Of a stretch of 6,291 nucleotides of DNA, positions 1 through 5,327 are shown piece after piece (the stretch's first letter is position 1; every line of letters begins with the position of its first letter). Origin of the DNA: Deltaproteobacteria bacterium. Its GTDB lineage: Bacteria > Myxococcota_A > Polyangia > HGW-17 > SLPX01. Made by a program: the position numbers and the translations under genes. Where the stretch lies: positions 1 to 6,291 of the forward strand of contig JAABSF010000096.1 in NCBI GenBank assembly GCA_011390535.1, given 5' to 3'. The notes below the pieces were generated by a model that searched no databases, was not told where the DNA came from, and was given only the letters and a program-made list of their open reading frames with translations.

Positions 1-50
1 CCGTTACGGATGAGAAAGACTGGAAGGTGCCGGGGCAGGGCAGGGTTAGT
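1..50. other. Short flank after the protease gene; no gene seen
   Basis: No gene fits in these 50 bases. On the minus strand a small hairpin spans the protease stop codon (AGCCC, loop TAA, GGGCT; 53-65), but no T-run follows, so it is not a convincing terminator. The plus strand has closely spaced G runs at 32-35, 38-40 and 43-45. Confidence 0.5.
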
Positions 51-2873
51 TTAGCCCTTAGGGCTGACTTTACGGCGGTACAGAAACCTAAAAATGAAGA
101 AGAATGCGATGATCAAGAAAACCGGCAATGGCAATGAACCCGACCGGGGTTCTGCTGCTCGGCAAGAACATCCGCCCCCTCCACCGTTTGTACCATCACC
201 ACCACCATCACCGACGCCGGCGTCAAGATATTCAGGCTCCTCCACCACCTCTATCTCCGTTAAAACCGACGCTGTCATCCCTCCCGAGTCAATGACTTGC
301 ACCTTCACCAACATGGATCCCAAAGCATTAAAGACCATCGTCCTTGGCTCGGAAACAGGGTGAGGCCCATAGTCCCAGGTCCCTTTGTAATCATCATCCC
401 ACCGAAGCTGCAGATCCTCTGTTGCGTCTTCGGTGTCACCTACAACCGGCGTAAGCACCACTTCCTGTTGCAAATAAACTTGCTGAGCAGGAAACTCAAT
501 CGTAGGGGGAGTGTTCTGTGCCTTCGTCTCCATGTACAAAGTTTCGTAAATCCTGAGCTTTCCCGCACCCCACAAATCCTGGACTGGATGTACATTGTCA
601 CCAACTACATCGTCATCCACCAGGGCTCCTGCCCACAACCTGTCTTTTATTTCTTCACCAGTAAGATTCGGCTCCAATTGCTTCAATAAGGCAACAGCCC
701 CGGCTACATGCGGCCCTGCTCCCGAGGTGCCGCCAAAAACCATGTAGGAGCCGTGCTTGACATCAATGCCGTAATAATTCATAGCGTTGATGGGCGTTAA
801 TGGATTGTCGGGCGCGGCGATATCCATTATTGAAGCGCCGTCTATTCGGGTCCCTCGGCAAGAATACCTTCGAAGCTGCCCCGACCATTCGCCCCCCGCA
901 GGGTTATGTGGCGGAGCATCATGACCTGTATATGCCGCCACACTGATGGCGGAGTCGGCGGTGGCTGGAAAACATATCAAATGTTTTTCTGAAGTATACT
1001 CAGGAAAATATACCCCTTCGGACCATGATGTCACATTGTCCATCACATAACCAGAGAGGTGAATGTTTGGATCTCCCGGCCCGGCGTTAACATCATCTTG
1101 GACAGTCAGCGTCCACTCACCCTTTTCAATGGGGTAATAGTTTGACCCATCCCAACCGGCGATGAGAATATCAAACATCGCGGTACCCCTCGCTGAATCA
1201 TCTCTCTCGGCGTGAACAACAGTAGTCCCGTCAGGCAAATTCACATAGTCGCCATCAGTGCCCAGCGAAATGGACTCGCCACCGGGAGTCTCCAGGGTAA
1301 AAATCAAATCTCGGCCCGTCGCCCGCCAATGATAAGTTAGATTTACGTATGAAAAATCGGATCCATAAGGTGAATCATTCGGAACGATAACGGGTATCGC
1401 CTCATTGAACTCTGGCGACAACTCTACATTCATATGCTTTTTACACCCACCAAGATTTCCAGTTGGTGTAATCTGCGCCACTCCTTCAGCAGACACCTGA
1501 TCCATGCTCGCCTCCATATTCGTGGAGCCATCGAGATGTGTTCCGGTCCAAGGAGCGTACTCATGAAGAACCAAATCAGCTCCTTCCTGCACAGCCCAAT
1601 AAAAAAGTGTTGATGTAGAAATATATGGGTCAACACCATACGCACCCATCAAAACCTCAGCGTCGGGTGCTATCCCTGTTAGAGTGGTCAACCCCGGGCT
1701 CCCCCCTACAAGGATCCCGGCGACTCCGGTGCCGTGCAAAGACCATTCATTTACAGGAACATCCATCAGGTTCTCTCCCCGCCGATATTCATTATTTCCA
1801 TCAAAGACGGCGCGAATCTTTGAAGTCCCCAGACGAATGAGCTTCTCTCCAGGATCCAACTTCCCGTTCCGGTTAACGTCATCAACCAGAAAAATTGGTT
1901 CTCCTCCGGATGGATCGTTTTCCGTATAACCTCCTGCAGGTCCGAAATCTCTCCTGCCGTTCTCGTTCATGTCGGCATAGATAAAGTCCCAACCCAGATC
2001 GAAAACCCCATTGTCAGACCCCAATATGGGTTCATATGAAGTGTAGAATCCCCAAGCCTCGCCATCGAAAAACTCCAGCACTTCGCCTGGATCCAATACA
2101 CCATTACCGTCCAAATCCACTCCATCGATTCCAAAATCGAGGGTTCCGTTTCCGTTGACATCAATCCACTCATAGTATCCACCGTCTGCCCTGAAAAAAT
2201 GAGGATGCGCAGGATCAATAGGTGAGTCGATGTCTGCAATCAAAACGCCGTGACCCGTAATGGGCAGGCCATCTCCCGCAAAGCTTCTCCAAACGTCCAT
2301 CGCTTCAACTTCAGCAGCGGTATGATCAAGTGGGGGTTTCACAGGAAAAGCCATATCAAGCTCCACGCGGCGAACAAACGACAAACCCTTTAAAACATCG
2401 AGCCCCTTTTCGGTAACCAACACCGTGACCACTTTGCCTATCCTGCATGCTTTGCCGTTAACAACCCTGACCTCCATGTCTTTGTTCTCAGCTCTCTTGA
2501 GCTTCGCCAAATCACTCTCACTAGCCAACCGCACGGTAGCCGCCACCCGATCCATTTTTAACGCGGCCTTCATCCCTCCGGGCATGCGTCGACCACGAAA
2601 CGCCCTGAAAAATGGATATTTGAACCAACGATAAAGTTCAGGGGAGATCTTGTGGTGCCTCTTTGAAAGAGGTCTGTGAGAAACACCACCTGAAGAGCCT
2701 TTCCCGGTACTCCCTTTCGCATCCATTGCTCGGGATGCTTTTCTCGAATCAGTGGGGGCCGCACGTAAGCTTGGATGGCCCAATACACCCGGCAAAAAAG
2801 TCAACACCATCATAGCCATCATAGCTCTCACAACCGGCATAATCATAACAGATACTAAAAATCGGCGCTGCAT
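51..2873 (-). CDS. Secreted S8 (subtilisin-like) serine protease with calcium-loop insertion and MYXO-CTERM-like surface anchor
   Basis: This is a complete 940-residue exported endopeptidase of the subtilase family, probably displayed on the cell surface. Residues 1-39 form a signal peptide (QRR, then a Met-rich hydrophobic stretch). Residues about 108-173 look like an I9-type propeptide (VAATVRLASESDLAKL through VRRVELD). The catalytic set is complete: Asp216 in ADIDSPIDPAHP, His380 in HGTGVAG, oxyanion-hole Asn473 in TPTGN, and Ser717 in GTSGAGPHVAG. The conserved SSRG-type segment is present as YSCRGTRIDG (670-679). Two insertions enlarge the domain: EF-hand-like loops (238-343) and a beta-rich P-domain-like part (about 482-612). 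A PKD/Ig-like domain (about 788-877) and a Gly-rich linker, CSC, membrane segment and basic tail (886-940) follow. The ATG is supported by AAAGGA six bases upstream. The TAA stop lies at 51-53. Substrate is unknown; nutrient proteolysis, predation or maturation of surface proteins are all possible. The family call is very secure; the domain edges are by eye. Confidence 0.96.
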   Translation of the reverse strand: MQRRFLVSVMIMPVVRAMMAMMVLTFLPGVLGHPSLRAAPTDSRKASRAMDAKGSTGKGSSGGVSHRPLSKRHHKISPELYRWFKYPFFRAFRGRRMPGGMKAALKMDRVAATVRLASESDLAKLKRAENKDMEVRVVNGKACRIGKVVTVLVTEKGLDVLKGLSFVRRVELDMAFPVKPPLDHTAAEVEAMDVWRSFAGDGLPITGHGVLIADIDSPIDPAHPHFFRADGGYYEWIDVNGNGTLDFGIDGVDLDGNGVLDPGEVLEFFDGEAWGFYTSYEPILGSDNGVFDLGWDFIYADMNENGRRDFGPAGGYTENDPSGGEPIFLVDDVNRNGKLDPGEKLIRLGTSKIRAVFDGNNEYRRGENLMDVPVNEWSLHGTGVAGILVGGSPGLTTLTGIAPDAEVLMGAYGVDPYISTSTLFYWAVQEGADLVLHEYAPWTGTHLDGSTNMEASMDQVSAEGVAQITPTGNLGGCKKHMNVELSPEFNEAIPVIVPNDSPYGSDFSYVNLTYHWRATGRDLIFTLETPGGESISLGTDGDYVNLPDGTTVVHAERDDSARGTAMFDILIAGWDGSNYYPIEKGEWTLTVQDDVNAGPGDPNIHLSGYVMDNVTSWSEGVYFPEYTSEKHLICFPATADSAISVAAYTGHDAPPHNPAGGEWSGQLRRYSCRGTRIDGASIMDIAAPDNPLTPINAMNYYGIDVKHGSYMVFGGTSGAGPHVAGAVALLKQLEPNLTGEEIKDRLWAGALVDDDVVGDNVHPVQDLWGAGKLRIYETLYMETKAQNTPPTIEFPAQQVYLQQEVVLTPVVGDTEDATEDLQLRWDDDYKGTWDYGPHPVSEPRTMVFNALGSMLVKVQVIDSGGMTASVLTEIEVVEEPEYLDAGVGDGGGDGTNGGGGGCSCRAAEPRSGSLPLPVFLIIAFFFIFRFLYRRKVSPKG
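54..176 (-). other. MYXO-CTERM-like C-terminal sorting signal of the protease
   Basis: This part encodes residues 900-940: two glycines that end the Gly-rich linker, Cys902-Ser-Cys904, a short polar spacer, a hydrophobic segment (about 914-932, unusually rich in Phe) and a basic end (RRK, final K). The order Gly-rich linker, GCSC, one membrane helix, Arg cluster is that of the MYXO-CTERM signal. In Myxococcus such tails are known to be processed near the cysteine by myxosortase, with delivery to the cell surface. The assignment rests on motif order; a plain C-terminal membrane anchor is the alternative. Confidence 0.72.
243..512 (-). other. PKD/Ig-like domain coding segment in the protease
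   Basis: Residues about 788-877 start with NTPPTIEF and end with a strand pattern VKVQVIDSGGMTASVLTEIEV. This alternation of strands, with a V.V.D..G motif before the last strand, is typical of PKD or cadherin-like beta-sandwich domains that follow catalytic domains in secreted bacterial proteases. It probably acts as a spacer or substrate-binding unit between the protease and the anchor. The fold is inferred from the pattern only. Confidence 0.6.
1038..1430 (-). other. P-domain-like beta-rich insertion inside the subtilase domain
   Basis: Residues about 482-612 lie between the oxyanion Asn473 and the strand ADSAISVAAY (639-648), which in ordinary subtilases follows the Asn closely. The insertion contains many short strands and a stretch GEWTLTVQDD ... 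NIHLSGYVMDN that resembles the end of proprotein-convertase P domains (G-x-W-T-L-x-V-x-D). A role in stability or substrate access is plausible. Homology to P domains is a guess from motif; the insertion itself is plain from the spacing of the catalytic residues. Confidence 0.5.
1845..2162 (-). other. Block of four EF-hand-type calcium loops between catalytic Asp and His
   Basis: Residues 238-343 contain four D-x-[ND]-x-N-G-x-x-D motifs: DVNGNGTLD (238-246), DLDGNGVLDPGE (253-264), DMNENGRRD (301-309) and DVNRNGKLDPGE (332-343). The second and fourth are full 12-residue EF-hand loops with Glu at position 12; the first and third stop at position 9 and are each followed by FG. The block therefore looks like a duplicated pair (short loop then full loop). 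Calcium binding is inferred from the motif. The block sits where subtilases normally have a short link between Asp and His. Confidence 0.75.
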
Positions 2874-2879
2874 GTATAT

Positions 2880-2885
2880 TCCTTT
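2880..2885 (-). promoter_or_regulatory. Shine-Dalgarno site of the protease gene
   Basis: On the minus strand the sequence reads AAAGGA, then six bases (ATATAC), then ATG. This supports the first Met of the 940-residue protein over the several Met codons further in (M10, M12, M18 and others). Confidence 0.75.
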
Positions 2886-3080
2886 CTGCTTCTTCTTTAA
2901 CCGATAAGATAATAGTCTAAACTGTGTTTTCAGGCATGCAATATTTCAGCCAAAGGCTATGTTCATCAAAAACAGATCAAGAAGGGTAAGCTCTTGCACT
3001 AAACAGTAATGAGCAAAGACCAAATAGCTCAGCCATTCGATTTATTCTGAATTTTACAAAGCAACTCACTCCGGCACTCG

Positions 3081-3093
3081 AACGGCTGCCGTT
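3081..3093. repeat. 13-bp inverted repeat AACGGC-T-GCCGTT
   Basis: Two perfect six-base arms flank a single central base, about 210 bp upstream of the protease ATG. It could be a regulator site or a small cruciform. An overlapping alternative stem (CGGCA at 3072-3076 with TGCCG at 3088-3092) also exists. Function is unknown, and the length is only modestly above chance. Confidence 0.3.
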
Positions 3094-3117
3094 AGAAATC
3101 ATGACATTACAGGCTGA

Positions 3118-3158
3118 TAGAAAAAGAACGGAGTCAAAAAACTGAGGATGGGTCTCCG
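3118..3158 (-). terminator. Weak terminator-like hairpin downstream of the redox operon
   Basis: On the minus strand CGGAG (3154-3158) can pair with CTCCG (3129-3133) across a 20-base loop, and TTCTTTTTCTA follows at once. The five-base stem and large loop are poor for an intrinsic terminator. The U-rich tract in the right place, about 130 bases after the fusion-gene stop, is the reason for listing it. No better terminator is visible in the gap. Confidence 0.3.
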
Positions 3159-3171
3159 AAAATTTATGAAC

Positions 3172-3252
3172 ACCCATTGTCCGTCACCAATCGTCGGCAA
3201 TTGTCCGTCAGTACCCATCGTCCGTCACCAATCGTCGGCAATCGTCCGTCAG
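3172..3252. repeat. Two 40-bp direct repeats, 41-bp period, with nested 10-11-bp units
   Basis: Copy 1 is 3172-3211 and copy 2 is 3213-3252, separated by one base; they match at 38 of 40 positions. Each copy contains two ATYGTCCGTCA units around a related ATCGTCGGCA unit, so the array is a row of six short related units. The two differences between copies are the same change (T in copy 1, C in copy 2) at the equivalent place in both outer units. The array lies 38 bp after the stop of the upstream operon. It has no spacers, so it is not a CRISPR array. It may be a dispersed intergenic repeat of this genome; function is unknown. Confidence 0.85.
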
Positions 3253-3290
3253 GTTTGACTCTCGGAAAAACAGAAAAGTGTGAAAAAAAT

Positions 3291-5327
3291 TCAGTCTTCT
3301 TTTCTTCTCCAGGCCAACGCGCCGGTGGGACAGTTTTCCACATAGAGCTTCAGCTCTTCGTGTGGAGACTCTAGGGCTTTACCAAACTCAGTGCTCAACA
3401 CTGTTTCAAAACCGCGATACTTAAAGCCCAGAATCGAGCTGTTTACAACCTCCCGGGAGAGCTTTACACAGGTACCGCATTTTATGCACTTGTTGGGGTC
3501 CATTATGACTTCCGGATGTCGGGTATCATAGTCATACTCCCGCTTTTCACCCATCACCGCCTCTGGGTGAGAACCGCACACCTCGCTGTATTCTTTCAAT
3601 TTACAGGTGTGCTTATCGGTACAAGAGCACTCCAGACAGCGGGATCCCTCTTCACGGATTTCCTCTTCGGTAAAAGTATAAGAGACTTCATTGAAGGTCT
3701 TCTTACGTTCATCCAACGGGATAAGGCGCTGCTCGACCCGCTCCGAATCCACCGGCGTCCCGAGATAAACGATGTCATCTTTCTTCAGATGATTCCAATG
3801 CCCACGGCTGACATTTATTAAATAAGGATCTTGATGTTTGTTGCCCTCAAAGGCGGCCAAAATACCCAAGGCCGCCCGTCTGGCGCCTGCTACGGCTTCT
3901 ACGACAGTGGCAGGCCCAGAGACGCAGTCACCGGCAGCAAAAAGATCATCATCCACCCGATTATCGTCTTGGTCTACATCTACATCGCCCCATCTATTGG
4001 TTTTCACCCCTTCGGGGGCCACCGTCTTCTGACCAATGGCGGCGATAATGGTGTCGGCCTCTACTTCGTATTCACTGCCCTCAATGGGCACGGGCCGTCT
4101 CCGGCCGGACGCATCGGGCTCACCAAGCTCCATCTTGAGGCAGGTCATGATCTTTTTGCCGTTCTCTTCCCGAACCTTGGTGGGAGCGGTGAGAAAATGA
4201 AAGTTCACGCCCTCCTCTTTGGCCTCGTGGATCTCGATCTCTTCTGCGGGCATCTCTTTCTCTGTACGGCGATAAAAGCAGTTGACATCGTCACTGCCCA
4301 ATCTCACCGCTGTGCGCAAGCAATCCATGGCGGTATTTCCGCCACCTATCACTATTGTCTTTCCGGGATTCTCGCCGGCCTTCCAGTCTTGGGCGGCGAG
4401 CTTTTCGAGGAACTTGATCCCCCCGATGGTGTGTTCTTCACCCTCGATACGGGCTGAAGACGAGCGCCAGCTCCCCACAGTGACCACAACAGCGTCATAT
4501 TTCTTTTTTAACTCATCAAGTGTTATGTCCTCACCCAGCTTTTTGTTGCAGTGAATCTTTATGCCGCCCATTTTCTCAAAATGAGCGATCTCCCGATCTA
4601 AAATTTCCTTGGGCAGCCTGTACTCCGGGATTCCATAGCGCAACATCCCGCCGGGCTTTTCCATCATCTCATAGAGATCGGACGCAACCCCCTCCAGCCG
4701 TAGAAAGAACGCCACGGACAACCCCGCCGGACCGGCGCCGATAATGGCTACCTTCTTTCCGGTGAGGTCTTTCCTCTCTTCCATGTACTCGTCGTAGTAA
4801 AGATCAGCAGCCAACCTCTTGAAGTCGTTGATCGCCACAGGCTTGTTTAACAGGTTCCGGCGACATTCTTTCTCGCAAAACCTGGGACAGACACGACCAA
4901 TGGACATGGGGACGGGTATGCGCTGTTTGATAATCTCCAAACCTTCGAGGTGCTTACCCTCTCTTCCTTTGCGGACATACTCTTCCACCTTGGCATGTGC
5001 AGGACAAGCTATTGTGCATGGCGCCTCACAGTCTCCGATATGTTCAGAAAGCAGCAAGTTCAATGCCGTCCTTCTCATATCTTTGACTTCTTCGCTGCCG
5101 GCGTCGATATCCATCCCTTCACCTGCCAACATGGCACAGCTTGGAAAAAACCTCCCGGTTTTATTATCTTTGGCCACACAAACAAAACAAGATGTGGATT
5201 TGGTTATCTTCTCGTTGTAACACAGCGTAGGGATTTCGATCCCCAATTTTTGGGCTGCCTGTAATACAGTAGAGCCCTTTTCCACCGTTGTCTCTCTGCC
5301 GTCTATTTTCAGCGTTACCTTGTTCAC
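3291..5327 (-). CDS. FAD-dependent NAD(P)H oxidoreductase: NuoG-like [2Fe-2S] head, GltD-type core, single-cluster ferredoxin tail
   Basis: This encodes a 678-residue cytoplasmic flavin and Fe-S protein that moves electrons between NAD(P)H and Fe-S carriers. Residues 4-76 form a NuoG/HydA-type [2Fe-2S] domain with Cys36, Cys47, Cys50 and Cys64. Residues 85-180 merge into the GltD-type Fe-S helical domain (Cys100/104/108 and GRVCPRFCEKEC, Cys147/151/155). The flavoprotein core has the FAD motif IIGAGPAG (195-202), GGMLRYGIPEYRLP, an NAD(P)H motif VIGGGNTAMD (326-335) with downstream YRRTEKEMP, and the second FAD motif LFAAGDC (462-468). The C-terminal part has CLECSC (564-569), further Cys575 and Cys584, then CIKCGTC (614-620) and CPTGAL (666-671). 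The start is a GTG that overlaps the preceding stop by four bases and has GAGGAG seven bases upstream; an in-frame ATG 45 bases earlier would lengthen the overlap and lacks such support. Relatives include GltD and NfnL, but this is not a simple glutamate synthase subunit: no GltB is adjacent. The physiological acceptor is not shown by the sequence. Confidence 0.92.
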   Translation of the reverse strand: MNKVTLKIDGRETTVEKGSTVLQAAQKLGIEIPTLCYNEKITKSTSCFVCVAKDNKTGRFFPSCAMLAGEGMDIDAGSEEVKDMRRTALNLLLSEHIGDCEAPCTIACPAHAKVEEYVRKGREGKHLEGLEIIKQRIPVPMSIGRVCPRFCEKECRRNLLNKPVAINDFKRLAADLYYDEYMEERKDLTGKKVAIIGAGPAGLSVAFFLRLEGVASDLYEMMEKPGGMLRYGIPEYRLPKEILDREIAHFEKMGGIKIHCNKKLGEDITLDELKKKYDAVVVTVGSWRSSSARIEGEEHTIGGIKFLEKLAAQDWKAGENPGKTIVIGGGNTAMDCLRTAVRLGSDDVNCFYRRTEKEMPAEEIEIHEAKEEGVNFHFLTAPTKVREENGKKIMTCLKMELGEPDASGRRRPVPIEGSEYEVEADTIIAAIGQKTVAPEGVKTNRWGDVDVDQDDNRVDDDLFAAGDCVSGPATVVEAVAGARRAALGILAAFEGNKHQDPYLINVSRGHWNHLKKDDIVYLGTPVDSERVEQRLIPLDERKKTFNEVSYTFTEEEIREEGSRCLECSCTDKHTCKLKEYSEVCGSHPEAVMGEKREYDYDTRHPEVIMDPNKCIKCGTCVKLSREVVNSSILGFKYRGFETVLSTEFGKALESPHEELKLYVENCPTGALAWRRKED

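Larger units (their letters stand above)
2874..3290. other. Intergenic region between the redox operon and the protease gene
   Basis: This 417-bp stretch has no gene I can support. Read from the redox operon toward the protease it contains: a T-rich run just after the fusion-gene stop with no clear stem before it; two 40-bp direct repeats (3172-3252); a weak terminator-like hairpin (3118-3158); a short perfect inverted repeat (3081-3093); and the protease leader. A TATTAT sequence on the minus strand (2909-2914, about 36 bases before the ATG) could be a -10 element, but no good -35 stands at the right distance. An open frame of 66 codons (2977-3177, minus) starts inside the repeat, lacks a convincing ribosome site and is probably chance. 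Confidence 0.7.

Noticed and set aside
53..65. Intrinsic terminator at the protease stop codon
   Set aside because: The AGCCC/GGGCT hairpin overlaps the stop codon and is followed by AAACTAACCC on the minus strand, not by a T-run.
94..689. Plus-strand open frames of 89 and 130 codons opposite the protease C-terminus
   Set aside because: They lie wholly antisense to a well-supported protease, are low in complexity (Pro and Ser runs reflect the Gly-rich linker read backwards) and lack a good ribosome site.
2909..2914. Sigma70-type promoter for the protease (TATTAT on the minus strand)
   Set aside because: No acceptable -35 hexamer lies 16-18 bases upstream; it is mentioned in the intergenic entry only as a possibility.
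2977..3177. Small 66-codon minus-strand frame in the intergenic region
   Set aside because: It begins inside the 40-bp repeat, has no evident Shine-Dalgarno sequence, contains the hairpin and inverted repeat, and shows no motif. It could be a leader peptide but nothing supports that.
3172..3252. CRISPR array
   Set aside because: The two 40-bp copies are separated by one base and contain nested units; there are no unique spacers of 25-45 bp and no cas gene nearby.
3831..4457. Plus-strand open frame of 208 codons
   Set aside because: It is antisense to the FAD/NAD(P)H core of the fusion protein, whose motifs are clear across the same bases. No recognisable domain is seen in it.
3291..5327. 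Annotation as glutamate synthase small subunit (GltD)
   Set aside because: The core matches GltD, but the [2Fe-2S] head, ferredoxin-like tail, NuoF-type neighbour and absence of GltB point to a different redox complex.
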